This document shows positions 1-10,124 of a DNA stretch of 64,000 nt, in pieces. The first letter of the stretch is position 1; each line of letters begins with the position of its first letter. Below the pieces are notes generated by a model that saw only the letters and a list, made by a program, of their open reading frames with translations, had not been told where the DNA came from and ran no database searches. Source of the stretch: Pseudomonas gessardii (GTDB lineage Bacteria; Pseudomonadota; Gammaproteobacteria; Pseudomonadales; Pseudomonadaceae); the NCBI RefSeq assembly GCF_001983165.1, contig NZ_MNPU01000004.1, forward strand, positions 167,588 through 231,587, given 5' to 3'. A program made the position numbers and the translations under genes.

Positions 1-30
1 AACTTGAGGTTTGCGCCTTGAGTCTCACAA

Positions 31-53
31 AAACCCGCGAAAGCGGGTTTTTG
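31..53 (+). terminator. Rho-independent terminator of an upstream transcript
   Basis: An 8-bp stem (aaacccgc / gcgggttt) with a GAAA tetraloop is followed by a short T run. It ends a transcript that enters from the left edge. The identical 20-nt hairpin occurs again just after the tRNA-Leu gene at 271-290. Confidence 0.8.
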
Positions 54-109
54 CGTTACAGGCCTTTGATTCTTAACCGAAAAATTGATTTATAAAATCA
101 AATCAGGGG

Positions 110-138
110 TTTACAGATCAAAAAGCCCGCCGTATAGT
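110..138 (+). promoter_or_regulatory. Sigma-70 promoter of tRNA-Leu
   Basis: The -35 box TTTACA (110-115) and -10 box TATAGT (133-138) are separated by exactly 17 bp, and a C-rich discriminator follows. An AT-rich dyad (ttgattt / aaatcaa, about 86-102) lies just upstream and could act as an UP-like element. The position, about 40 bp before the mature tRNA, fits a stable-RNA promoter. Confidence 0.75.
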
Positions 139-173
139 TCGCCCCATCAACAGCGGCAACGTTGCTTGATAAT

Positions 174-260
174 GCCCAGGTGGTGAAATTGGTAGACACG
201 CCAGCTTCAGGTGCTGGTGATCGCAAGGTCGTGGAAGTTCGAGTCTTCTCCTGGGCACCA
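174..260 (+). tRNA. tRNA-Leu (anticodon CAG)
   Basis: The 87-nt gene has the acceptor stem gcccagg / cctgggc, a D-arm with ggtgaaattggtagac, an anticodon stem ccagc / gctgg around loop TTCAGGT (anticodon CAG at 208-210, reading CUG), a long variable arm as expected for a class II tRNA, the T-loop gttcgagtc and an encoded CCA end. It has its own promoter and terminator. In PAO1, as I recall, tRNA-Leu sits directly beside purA; here three genes lie between them. Confidence 0.95.
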
Positions 261-270
261 AATTCAGATC

Positions 271-298
271 AAACCCGCGAAAGCGGGTTTTTTCGTTT
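271..298 (+). terminator. Terminator after tRNA-Leu
   Basis: The hairpin aaacccgc-GAAA-gcgggttt is followed by tttcgttt. It is identical in stem and loop to the hairpin at 31-50, so the tRNA unit is bracketed by a 20-nt direct repeat. Confidence 0.85.
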
Positions 299-403
299 CT
301 GGGGTTTAAAAACTCCCACTGCATTGCTCCCCTGTCCGCACTTGAGAAGTTTTATCGTTTATCCTTGCAATGATTTGTTGCACTCAAGTGAGGAAAACCC
401 CGG

Positions 404-1429
404 ATGATGATCCGCGATACCCGTCTCAAGACATCCCTTCTGCGTGGCCTGACCATCACTCTGCTCGGCCTGACCCTGCTCTCTCCCGCCGCCTACGCCG
501 CCGACAAGTTTGAACTGACCCTGTACAACGGCCAGCACAAGGAAGTCGGCGACGAACTCGCCAAGGCCTTCGAAGCCAAGACCGGCATTCATGTGAATGT
601 GCGCAAGGGCAGCAGCAACCAACTGGCCAGCCAGGTCGTCGAAGAGGGTGAGCGCTCCCCCGCCGACGTGATCTACACCGAAGAATCCCCACCGCTCAAC
701 AAGCTCGGCGAACAAGGCCTGCTGGCCACTATCGACGCCAGCACCCTGGATGTCTTGCCCAAGGAATACGTAGCTGCCAACGGCGCCTGGATGGGCGTGA
801 CCGCCCGCACGCGGGTCGTGGCCTTCAACCCGAAATTGATCAAGGAAGAAGAACTGCCCAAGTCGGTACTGGATTTCGCCAACCCCGAGTGGCAGGGCAA
901 AGTGGGCTTCGTCCCCACCAGCGGCGCCTTCCAGGAACAGGCCGTGGCAATCATCAAATTGCATGGTCGCGATGCCGCCGAAGAATGGCTAACCGGGCTG
1001 CGCGCCTTCGGCAAGGTCTACAGCAACAACATGGTCGCCCTCAAGGCCGTGGAAAACGGCGAAGTGGCGACGGTGCTGGTGAACAACTACTACTGGTTTG
1101 CCCTGAAAAAGGAAAAAACCAACCTGGATTCGCAACTGCACTACTTCACCGATGGCGATGCCGGCGGCCTGATCACCGTATCGGCGGCGGCCGCCCTCAA
1201 ATCCAGCAAGCACCCCCAAGAAGCCCAGCAATTGCTGGCATTCATGGCCAGCGAAGAAGGCCAGCGGGTGATCACCAACACCTCCGCCGAGTACCCGCTG
1301 CGCAAGGGCATGCAATCCAATCGCGGCCTCAAGCCGTTCAGCGAGCTGCAACCACCAAAAGTCACTCCCGCCGACCTGGGCAATGCCGAAGAAGCCCTGG
1401 AGCTGGAACGTGACGTTGGCTTGAACTGA
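404..1429 (+). CDS. Iron(III)-type ABC transporter substrate-binding protein (FbpA/AfuA family)
   Basis: This 341-residue periplasmic protein is predicted to capture ferric ion and hand it to the permease encoded next. It starts with a signal peptide (hydrophobic residues about 12-31, cleaved after AYA). The mature protein begins KFELTLYNGQHKE; that His, a Glu in the YTEESP motif and the paired tyrosines of NNYYW correspond to the iron ligands known from FbpA. The ATG at 404 follows GAGGAA; an ATG at 407 is also possible. The stop overlaps the next start (TGATG), so the two genes are translationally coupled. No ATPase gene follows. Iron is inferred from the family; the substrate is not proven. 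Confidence 0.88.
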   Translation: MMIRDTRLKTSLLRGLTITLLGLTLLSPAAYAADKFELTLYNGQHKEVGDELAKAFEAKTGIHVNVRKGSSNQLASQVVEEGERSPADVIYTEESPPLNKLGEQGLLATIDASTLDVLPKEYVAANGAWMGVTARTRVVAFNPKLIKEEELPKSVLDFANPEWQGKVGFVPTSGAFQEQAVAIIKLHGRDAAEEWLTGLRAFGKVYSNNMVALKAVENGEVATVLVNNYYWFALKKEKTNLDSQLHYFTDGDAGGLITVSAAAALKSSKHPQEAQQLLAFMASEEGQRVITNTSAEYPLRKGMQSNRGLKPFSELQPPKVTPADLGNAEEALELERDVGLN

Positions 1430-2991
1430 TGACCCCATCGCAATCCGCCGCCTTGCACGGGGGTTTTAGCCCCCGGCGCAAACGCCCGTCAATCTGGCTG
1501 CTGCTGCCGGTCTTGTTGCTGGTGGGCCTGAGCCTGCTGCCCTTGGTGTACGTGGGCCTCAAGGCCTGGCAAGCTGGCTGGGCCGAAGCGGTGCACCTGC
1601 TGTGGCGCCCGTATGTGTTCGGCCTGCTGCGCAACACGTTGGCCCTGATGGTCGGCGTGACCGTGGCCTGCGCAGTGATTGGCCTATCCCTGGCCTGGCT
1701 GCTGGAACGCAGCAACCTGCCGGGCCGGCGCATCTGGGGGGTGATCCTGTGCCTGCCGTTTGCCGTACCGGCGTTTGTCAGCAGCTTTACCTGGGTATCG
1801 CTGAGCGCCCAGTTTGAAGGCCTGGGCGGGGCAATCCTGGTGATGACCCTGTCCAAGTACCCCCTGGTGTTCCTGCCGGTGGCGGCGACCCTGCGCAACC
1901 TGGATCCGTCCCTGGAAGAGTCGGCCCGCACCCTGGGGCTCAATCGCTGGGGCGTGTTCTTTCGCATCACCCTGCCGCTGCTGTGGCCGTCGCTACTGGC
2001 CGGCGCGCTGTTGATCGCCTTGCATATGCTGGTGGAGTTCGGCGCCTTGTCGATCATTGGCCTGCAAACCTTTACTACGGCGATCTACCAACAGTTCGAG
2101 CTGGAGTTCAGCAATGCCAACGCGGCGATGCTGTCTGCGGTACTGCTGGTGATGTGCCTAACCCTGCTATGGCTGGAGTTGCGCGTGCGCGGCAAGGGCC
2201 GGCATGTGCGCACCGGGCAAGGCGCGGCGCGGCATGCCGAGCAGGTTCGACTGGGCAAATGGGCGCCATTGGGCCAGCTGTATTGCTTGATGCTGGCGAT
2301 CATTGGCAGTGGCATTCCATTGGGGATGCTCGGTTACTGGCTGGCCGTGGGCTCTTCGGCGGCCTTCCCGGTAGCTGAAATCAGCGAGGCGCTGCTGTCC
2401 TCCCTGGCCCTGTCCCTGGGCGGCGCCGCACTCTGCCTGGCGCTGGCTGTGCCGGTGGGCCTTTTGGTGGTGCGCTACAAGGGCCAACTGGCACTGTGGG
2501 CCGAACGCCTGCCCTACCTGCTGCACGCCCTGCCCGGCCTGGTGATTGCCCTGACCCTGGTGTACTTCGCCCTGCATTATGTGCCGGCGCTGTATCAGAC
2601 CTCGGCGCTGCTGTTGATCGCCTATGCATTGCTGTTCTTGCCCCTGGCCCAGGCGCCGATCCGTACCGCGCTGAACAAGGCCGCGCCGCAGCTGGAAGAG
2701 GCGGCGCGCACCCTGGGCGCATCGTCGTTCAGCGCGTTTTGCCGGGTGACCCTGCCGATTATCTTCCCGGCATTGGGGGCGGCGTTTGCCTTGGTGTTTC
2801 TCGATGCGATGAAGGAGCTGACCGCGACTTTGCTGCTCAGCCCGACGGGGCTTAATACCTTGGCCACGGCAGTGTGGGCGCACACCTCGAATGTGGAATT
2901 TGCGGCGGCGGCGCCTTATGCGGCGTTGTTGATTCTGGTGTCGGGGTTGCCGGTGTATCTGCTGACGACGCGGATGTATCTGAGTCGCTGA
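1429..2991 (+). CDS. Iron(III)-type ABC transporter permease (FbpB/SfuB family)
   Basis: This 520-residue inner-membrane protein has two fused permease halves. Each carries the cytoplasmic EAA loop that contacts the ATPase: one is EESARTLGLNRWG near residue 164, the other EEAARTLGASSFS near residue 424. Hydrophobic stretches fit about 12 membrane segments. It should transport what the preceding binding protein delivers. The ATP-binding subunit is missing from this window, since the next gene is an oppositely oriented chemoreceptor, so the pair must borrow an ATPase from elsewhere. The start overlaps the upstream stop by one base. Confidence 0.88.
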   Translation: MTPSQSAALHGGFSPRRKRPSIWLLLPVLLLVGLSLLPLVYVGLKAWQAGWAEAVHLLWRPYVFGLLRNTLALMVGVTVACAVIGLSLAWLLERSNLPGRRIWGVILCLPFAVPAFVSSFTWVSLSAQFEGLGGAILVMTLSKYPLVFLPVAATLRNLDPSLEESARTLGLNRWGVFFRITLPLLWPSLLAGALLIALHMLVEFGALSIIGLQTFTTAIYQQFELEFSNANAAMLSAVLLVMCLTLLWLELRVRGKGRHVRTGQGAARHAEQVRLGKWAPLGQLYCLMLAIIGSGIPLGMLGYWLAVGSSAAFPVAEISEALLSSLALSLGGAALCLALAVPVGLLVVRYKGQLALWAERLPYLLHALPGLVIALTLVYFALHYVPALYQTSALLLIAYALLFLPLAQAPIRTALNKAAPQLEEAARTLGASSFSAFCRVTLPIIFPALGAAFALVFLDAMKELTATLLLSPTGLNTLATAVWAHTSNVEFAAAAPYAALLILVSGLPVYLLTTRMYLSR

Positions 2992-2995
2992 AATC

Positions 2996-3064
2996 GCTAT
3001 CGCGGGCAAGCCCGCCCCCACACTGGAACGCGATCACCTGTGGGAGCGGGCTTGCCCGCGATAA
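2996..3064. repeat. Inverted REP pair between convergent genes
   Basis: Two head-to-head copies of the Pseudomonas REP (gcgggcaagcccgc core followed by ccccaca, and tgtgggagcgggcttgcccgc) lie at 2996-3022 and 3039-3064. They lie in the 90-bp gap between the permease and the chemoreceptor, whose transcripts converge, and may protect or end both mRNAs. Confidence 0.85.
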
Positions 3065-3081
3065 GGCCCAAGCAGCCAACC

Positions 3082-5016
3082 TTAAGCCCGGAATTGCCCC
3101 AGGCTGGCCTTCAACTGCGCCGCCAACCCATCCAGTACCTTGCCGCTGGCCGTAGTCTCCAGCACCGCCTGCGCCGCCCGCTCGGCCTGAGCATGGATCA
3201 CCTCGACCCGTCCCCGTACCGCGTGCGCACCCAGGGCCTGATGCTCGGCAGCCCGGGTCGCCAGGCCAATCGCCGTATGCACCTGCTCCACCGAGTCTTG
3301 CACCGTTTGTTGCAAACGCACACTTTCGCGCAGCACCAGCAGCCCCTCACTGGCCTGGCGGCCGGCCTTGCCGATGGTTTCCACCGCCTCACGCGCACCT
3401 TGCTGCAACGCCACGATATGCGCCTGGATATCGCCGGTGGAGCTTTGAGTCTTGCTGGCCAGCGCCCGCACTTCGTCCGCCACCACCGCAAAGCCCCGTC
3501 CGGTTTCACCGGCACGCGCGGCTTCGATGGCCGCATTCAGGGCCAGCAGGTTGGTTTGCTCGGCAATGCCGTGGATCACCGTCAGCACCACTTCAATCTG
3601 CTCACTTTGCTGGGCCAGGCGCTCGATCACCTTGGAGCCGGCCTGCACCTGCCCGGCCAGCGCCTCGATCAAACTGCCGACCTCAGCTGAAGTACGCGAA
3701 TTCTCATCGGTGGCCTGGCGGATCTCCACCACCTGCTGCAACGCAGCCTGCATGGCCTGGCTTTCGGCCTGGGCCTCGTCGGCCATTTGCGACAGCGCCC
3801 GCAGGCTCTCGGCCACTTCATCGCGCTGCAAGCCCGCCGCCGCATCGGCACCGGCATTGCGCAAGGTCATCGCGCCGATTTCCACACCCGTACGCTGGGC
3901 CACATCGCCCGCCTCGCGCACGATGGGCTGCAACTTATCCACAAACCGATTGACCGCCGAAGCCATGGCGCCGATTTCATCCTGGCTGTTGATCTGCACA
4001 CGCTTGGTCAGGTCACCCTCGCCAGCGGCCAAGTCATCCATGGCCGCGATCAGCAACTTCAGGCGATTGACCACCCGCCGCCCCAGCACCACGGCAATCA
4101 GCAACAGCACGCCCAGGCCCACCACCGCCAGGCCCAGGCCGATACGCCAGCGCAGGGCCTGCGCGGCCTCTTGCACGGCACTGGAGGTGTTAGCCGTCAT
4201 TTCGGTGGCCGTGGCCTGCGCCGACTGCAGCCGTGCGCCCATGGCCGTCGCACTGTCCGCTGCCGCGCCCTTGAGGCTGTCGCCCACCAATTGCCCACCG
4301 CTGGCGATCAATGCGGCAAAGCGCTGGTCCAGGGCCGCCAGGTCCGCCTCAACCGCCGCGGTGGAAACCCCCATGAGCACCTTGCCGATCTCCACGCCAT
4401 TGGGGCTGATGGAGGCTTCGACGTAGTACACCGACGGGTCGTTTTTCGCGGCATTCAACACCTTGTCCAGCGCACGGTCGCCTTCACCCTTTTCCAATAG
4501 CGCCTTGTTGATCGGGTTTTCCCGGTTCAGATAACGGGTCAGGTGCTGGCCAGTGGCATCGTCATACACCACAAACAGCACATTGGGGTTGCGCTGGGCA
4601 CGCCGGGCAAACTCCGACAACGCTGGAACATCGCTGTCCCACATCGCGCGCGGGGCAACCGAGGCCAGTAACTGCGCCATGTCATTGGCGGAGTCCTTCA
4701 GGTCTTTTTCCAGGGTCTCACGCAGTTGCTGCTGCTCTTGCTTCAGGCGCGCAGAAAGGCCTGCGGTCAGGCGGTCACTGGTACTGGCCGACAGGCTGTC
4801 CAGGCCGGAGGTCACTTCCTTGCCGGCCTGGGTCAATTCGCCCGACAGCTTCTGGCTGTCCACGCCCAGGCGCTTGCCCAAATCGGCCTCCAGGGCCGTG
4901 ACGGTGCTCCGGGTCAGAGCGACCGCCACCAGCACTTGCACCAAAAGAGCGATACCAAGGGTAACGAACACCGGCCGCAACAGCCGGCTTTGTAACAATG
5001 AGAGAACGGCAGACAT
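3082..5016 (-). CDS. Methyl-accepting chemotaxis protein
   Basis: This 644-residue chemoreceptor has a first membrane segment at about residues 14-34, a long periplasmic region of about 250 residues, a second membrane segment near 290-315 followed by HAMP ([20 protein letters not shown]), and a C-terminal signalling hairpin. The highly conserved tip is [19 protein letters not shown]. It should relay ligand binding to CheA/CheW; the ligand is unknown. I chose the ATG at 5016 because GGAGGG lies just upstream; an in-frame start 96 bp earlier lacks a good site. No CheR-docking pentapeptide is seen at the C-terminus. The adjacent iron-type transporter might suggest a related stimulus, but that is a guess. 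Confidence 0.92.
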   Translation of the reverse strand: MSAVLSLLQSRLLRPVFVTLGIALLVQVLVAVALTRSTVTALEADLGKRLGVDSQKLSGELTQAGKEVTSGLDSLSASTSDRLTAGLSARLKQEQQQLRETLEKDLKDSANDMAQLLASVAPRAMWDSDVPALSEFARRAQRNPNVLFVVYDDATGQHLTRYLNRENPINKALLEKGEGDRALDKVLNAAKNDPSVYYVEASISPNGVEIGKVLMGVSTAAVEADLAALDQRFAALIASGGQLVGDSLKGAAADSATAMGARLQSAQATATEMTANTSSAVQEAAQALRWRIGLGLAVVGLGVLLLIAVVLGRRVVNRLKLLIAAMDDLAAGEGDLTKRVQINSQDEIGAMASAVNRFVDKLQPIVREAGDVAQRTGVEIGAMTLRNAGADAAAGLQRDEVAESLRALSQMADEAQAESQAMQAALQQVVEIRQATDENSRTSAEVGSLIEALAGQVQAGSKVIERLAQQSEQIEVVLTVIHGIAEQTNLLALNAAIEAARAGETGRGFAVVADEVRALASKTQSSTGDIQAHIVALQQGAREAVETIGKAGRQASEGLLVLRESVRLQQTVQDSVEQVHTAIGLATRAAEHQALGAHAVRGRVEVIHAQAERAAQAVLETTASGKVLDGLAAQLKASLGQFRA

Positions 5017-5110
5017 CGGGAATCCCTCCACCACGGGTGCCATTAAATTGATAGCACCGCGAAAGAGAGAAATATAGCAAGGGTCGTGCCGTGCGCACCG
5101 CAGAAACGAC

Positions 5111-5141
5111 AAAGGGCCCCCAATGGGGCCCTTTGCTTTTT
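5111..5141. terminator. Bidirectional terminator after purA
   Basis: A 10-bp perfect stem aaagggcccc / ggggcccttt with a CAAT loop is followed by gcttttt on the plus strand and TTTGTCGTTT on the minus strand. It lies 15 bp past the purA stop and probably ends purA. Confidence 0.8.
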
Positions 5142-5155
5142 ACATCAACAGCTTA

Positions 5156-6499
<1,344 letters not shown>

Positions 6500-7687
6500 T
6501 CAAGAAGCCAGTGGCGATACTTGCCAAAGCCCGTTCTGCTGAATCAATTGCCGGTCGCAGTCCGCTTCACGGGCGGCGGCCAATGGCTGCCCAGGCAAGG
6601 CCTGGACGACACGCTGACCCTCACTGCGCAACTGGCAGACCTGCTGCCAGAGTGCCGCGTCCGTACTGTCTGGCATCCAGATACCGCCAGACGGTAGCTC
6701 GACTTCAGCACGCCCCAGGGTCACCAGGGTTTTCAAATCGGTAGAAAAGCCAGTCGCCGGACGGGCACGACCGAAGTCGGCGCCGATATCGTCATAACGA
6801 CCGCCCTGGGCAATGGCTTGGCCAACGCCCGGAACAAACACGGCGAACACCACACCGGTGTGGTAGTGGTAGCCGCGCAACTCACCCAGGTCGAAATACA
6901 ACGGCAGTTGCGGGAAGCGCGCCGACAACTGCTCGGCAATCGCCAGCACATCGTCCAGGGCCGCCAGCACCGGGGCCGGCGCGTTGGCCAGGCGCTCGCG
7001 GGCGGCGGTCAGCACTTCGCGACCACCACACAGGTCCACCAGCGCACGCAACATGCCGGCCAGGTCGGCTGGCACGCCTTCAGTCAGGGCGATCACTTCG
7101 TCGATGGCCTTGCGCTGCAGGGCATCGAACAACTGTTGCTCCACTTCGCCGGACAAACCGGCCGCACGGGCCAGGCCACGGTAGATACCGACATGCCCCA
7201 GGTCCATGTGCACATCCGGCACATCCGCCAGTTGCAGCATCGCCAGCATCAGGCTGATGACTTCAACGTCGCTGCTCGGGCTTGCATCGCCATACAACTC
7301 GGCGCCCAGCTGGATCGGGCTACGGGACGATGACAAGGCGCGCGGCTGCGCGTGCAGCACACTGCCGGCATAGCACAGGCGGCTCGGCCCTTCACGGCGC
7401 AGGGTATGCGCATCGATGCGCGCCACTTGCGGCGTAATATCGGCGCGAAAACCCATTTGCCGGCCCGATTGCGGGTCGATGACCTTGAAGGTGCGCAGAT
7501 CCAGGTCCTGGCCCGCGCCGGTCAGCAGGGATTCCAGGTACTCGATATGGGGAGTCACGACAAACTCGTAACCCCAGCTCTGGAACAGATCCAACACCTG
7601 GCGGCGCGCGATTTCAATACGCGCCGCCTCTGGTGGCAGTACTTCTTCGATGCCATCTGGCAGCAGCCAGCGGTCTACCGTTGCCAT
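6500..7687 (-). CDS. hisZ: ATP phosphoribosyltransferase regulatory subunit HisZ
   Basis: This 395-residue protein is a histidyl-tRNA-synthetase-like paralogue that lacks aminoacylation and activates the short-form HisG in the first step of histidine synthesis. Class II synthetase motif-like segments are visible ([14 protein letters not shown] near residue 41, motif 2-like [14 protein letters not shown] near 97). The C-terminal anticodon domain of true HisRS is absent, as expected. hisG is not in this window, which is normal for Pseudomonas. The gene is probably co-transcribed with purA. Confidence 0.95.
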   Translation of the reverse strand: MATVDRWLLPDGIEEVLPPEAARIEIARRQVLDLFQSWGYEFVVTPHIEYLESLLTGAGQDLDLRTFKVIDPQSGRQMGFRADITPQVARIDAHTLRREGPSRLCYAGSVLHAQPRALSSSRSPIQLGAELYGDASPSSDVEVISLMLAMLQLADVPDVHMDLGHVGIYRGLARAAGLSGEVEQQLFDALQRKAIDEVIALTEGVPADLAGMLRALVDLCGGREVLTAARERLANAPAPVLAALDDVLAIAEQLSARFPQLPLYFDLGELRGYHYHTGVVFAVFVPGVGQAIAQGGRYDDIGADFGRARPATGFSTDLKTLVTLGRAEVELPSGGIWMPDSTDAALWQQVCQLRSEGQRVVQALPGQPLAAAREADCDRQLIQQNGLWQVSPLAS

Positions 7688-7983
7688 TACGCCATTCCCC
7701 TATGACCCGGCCTGCCCTTGGGCGAGCCTTGAGTGAAGCAGAAAATACCCGGCCCCTGCATAAACCACGCGCAAGAGCGACGTGACGAATGACCTGTAAA
7801 CGGCCTCGTCGGGCACTTTCCTCGAAAAACCTGTCACGCCTGCAGCGCACAACAACAATCAAACATGCAGACGCAAAAAAGCCGGGAATTTCCCGGCTGC
7901 CGCATCATACACCCGTTTTCCGAAAGGATCACCCCGCCGAGCGTTTTAGCCGCCCGACGGAGTGGTTCCAGACAGTCAGCGGG
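7688..7983. other. 296-bp gap between hflC and hisZ
   Basis: Apart from the terminator at 7875-7897 this gap holds no recognised gene. A small DUF2065 (YjeT-like) membrane-protein gene is often found here in relatives, but no matching frame is seen. A minus-strand frame from a GTG at about 7820 to about 7705 would encode 38 residues containing LLRVVYAGAGYFLLH. Its start has GAGGAA only one base away, so translation is doubtful. The promoter for hisZ-purA probably lies here. Confidence 0.4.
7875..7897 (-). terminator. Terminator after hflC
   Basis: On the minus strand a perfect 7-bp stem gccggga / tcccggc with a 3-nt loop is followed by TTTTTT. It lies about 90 bp past the hflC stop and separates the hfl transcript from hisZ-purA. 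Confidence 0.85.
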
Positions 7984-8850
7984 TTACTTGGACTTTTCCA
8001 GGTAGCGGAAGAAATCGCTACTTGGGTCCAGCACCATGACGTCGGTTTTGTTCGCAAAGCTTTCACGGTAGGCGCGCAGGCTACGGTAGAACGCGTAGAA
8101 CTCCTGGTCCTGGCCATAAGCCTTGGCGTAGATCGCCGCGGCTTGAGCATCACCATCACCGCGGGCCTCTTCAGACTCACGATAGGCTTCTGCCAACAGT
8201 ACGCGACGCTGACGGTCGGCATCCGCACGGATACCTTCAGCCAGTTCGTTACCCTTGGCACGGTGCTCACGCGCCTCACGCTCACGCTCGGTGCTCATGC
8301 GCTCGAACACGCTGCGGTTCACTTCCTTGGGCAGGTCGATAGCCTTGACCCGGACATCGACCACTTCGATACCCAGCTCTTTTTCTGCCATGGTGTTCAA
8401 CGAACGGGTGATGTCAGCCATCAGCGCATCACGTTCACCGGATACCACCTCATGCAGGGTGCGCTTACCAAACTGGTCACGCAGGCCCGATTCCAGACGA
8501 CGGGACAAACGCTCGTCGGCAATCTGCTTGAGGCCGGAAGTCGCGGTGTAGAAGCGCTCGGCATCCTTGACGCGCCACTTGGCGTAGGCGTCAACCATCA
8601 CGGCTTTCTTTTCCAGGGTCAGGAAACGCTGTGTCGGTGCATCCAGGGTCATCAGGCGGGCGTCGAACTTGCGCACCTGGTTGACGTAGGGGACTTTCAC
8701 ATGCAGGCCCGGCTGGACATCCGCCTGGACCACACGCCCGAATTGCAGCAACACCGCACGCTCGGTCTGAGCCACGATGTAGAAGCAGTTCCAGGCAGCG
8801 ATGACCACGACGACACCCACAATCAGGGCGGTCAGCGATTTATTGCTCAT
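7984..8850 (-). CDS. hflC: Protease modulator HflC
   Basis: This 288-residue membrane-anchored SPFH/prohibitin-domain protein forms the HflKC cage that surrounds and restrains the FtsH protease. One N-terminal membrane helix (about residues 5-24) precedes the SPFH domain, where TERAVLLQFGRV is the typical entry segment; a coiled Glu/Arg/Ala-rich region follows (EREREAREHRAKGNELAEG). I use the ATG at 8850, which overlaps the hflK stop as TGATG, so synthesis of the two partners is coupled. Confidence 0.97.
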   Translation of the reverse strand: MSNKSLTALIVGVVVVIAAWNCFYIVAQTERAVLLQFGRVVQADVQPGLHVKVPYVNQVRKFDARLMTLDAPTQRFLTLEKKAVMVDAYAKWRVKDAERFYTATSGLKQIADERLSRRLESGLRDQFGKRTLHEVVSGERDALMADITRSLNTMAEKELGIEVVDVRVKAIDLPKEVNRSVFERMSTEREREAREHRAKGNELAEGIRADADRQRRVLLAEAYRESEEARGDGDAQAAAIYAKAYGQDQEFYAFYRSLRAYRESFANKTDVMVLDPSSDFFRYLEKSK

Positions 8851-10028
8851 CAACGACTCTCCCTGGAACGTGTTTGCTGTTGCTGCAAGTCAGCGGCCGC
8901 ACGGGCGCTCGCTTCGTTGGCAGCGGCAGTCGAACTGGCGGAAGACGAAGTACTGCCGGCACTACGACCACCTTCGATCATCTTGTCCAGCGGCAGGTAC
9001 AGCAGGTTGTTCTGCCCACCCTTGTTGCCGGTCACGAGAACCTTGCTGGTGTTGCTGAAGACTTCCTGCATGGTGTCCAGATACAGACGCTCGCGGGTGA
9101 CTTCCGGTGCCTTGCGGTACTCGGCCACCAGCTTGGTGAAGCGGTCGGCCTCACCCTTGGCGCGGGACACGACTTCGTCGCGGTAACCGTTGGCATCTTC
9201 AAGGATGCGCTGGGCCTGACCACGGGCTTCCGGCACGACGCCGTTGGCGTAGGTTTCAGCCTGGTTGCGCGAACGCTGTTCGTCTTCACGGGCGCGGATC
9301 ACGTCATCGAAGGCTTCCTGCACTTCACGCGGTGCCGCTGCGCTCTGTACGTTGACCTGGGTCACGGTGATACCGGTGCGATAGGTATCGAGGAACCGTT
9401 GCAGGCGCTCCTTGATCTCGCTGGCCATCAGTTCACGGCCTTCGGTCAGCACCTGGTCCATCGCGGTGGAACCCACTACGTGGCGCAGGGCGCTTTCGGT
9501 CGCATGCTGCAAGCTGACTTCCGGCTGGTCGACGTTAAGCACGAAGTCCTGCAGGTTGCTGATCTTGTACTGCACGGTCAGCGGAACTTCGACGATGTTC
9601 TCGTCTTCGGTCAGCATCTGGCCCTGCTTGGTGTAGGCACGCTCACGCGTGACGTTCTCCATGTACTTCTTGTCGATCGGCGGGAAGTAGATATTCAGGC
9701 CGGGGCCGACAGTCTCGTAGTACTTGCCGAAGCGCAGCACCACGGCTTGCTCCTGCTCGTCCACCACATAGACCGCGCTGTACAGCCAGACAGCCGCCAG
9801 CGCCACGAGGCCCAGGCCCAGCAGGCCGTAGCCGCCACCCTTGCTCGTGCGGCCGCCGTCGTCACCACCACGTTTTTTTCCACCACCGAACAACCCATTC
9901 AGGCTTTCCTGCAGCTTTCGGAAGGCCTCGTCGAGATCTGGTGGCCCCTTGCGGTCGCCATTATTGCGGCGTTTACCACCCCAAGGATCCTGATTATTCG
10001 AGTTGCCACCCGGCTCATTCCAAGCCAT
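8850..10028 (-). CDS. hflK: Protease modulator HflK
   Basis: This 392-residue partner of HflC has a glycine/asparagine-rich cytoplasmic N-terminus (MAWNEPGGNSNNQDPWGG), one membrane helix near residues 78-98, an SPFH domain entered by DEQEQAVVLRFGKY, a coiled region rich in Glu/Arg/Ala, and an Ala/Ser-rich tail. The ATG at 10028 follows GGAG; upstream in-frame codons give no family-like sequence. The gene lies between hflX and hflC as in Escherichia coli. Confidence 0.97.
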   Translation of the reverse strand: MAWNEPGGNSNNQDPWGGKRRNNGDRKGPPDLDEAFRKLQESLNGLFGGGKKRGGDDGGRTSKGGGYGLLGLGLVALAAVWLYSAVYVVDEQEQAVVLRFGKYYETVGPGLNIYFPPIDKKYMENVTRERAYTKQGQMLTEDENIVEVPLTVQYKISNLQDFVLNVDQPEVSLQHATESALRHVVGSTAMDQVLTEGRELMASEIKERLQRFLDTYRTGITVTQVNVQSAAAPREVQEAFDDVIRAREDEQRSRNQAETYANGVVPEARGQAQRILEDANGYRDEVVSRAKGEADRFTKLVAEYRKAPEVTRERLYLDTMQEVFSNTSKVLVTGNKGGQNNLLYLPLDKMIEGGRSAGSTSSSASSTAAANEASARAAADLQQQQTRSRESR

Positions 10029-10124
10029 AGCGCTCTCCATCTGATAAAGCAAAGACGCACCCACGGCGCGCCGACCAATGCTACAGAATGCCTGCCACAG
10101 CGGCACAACCGCTTTCTCAGGCTT

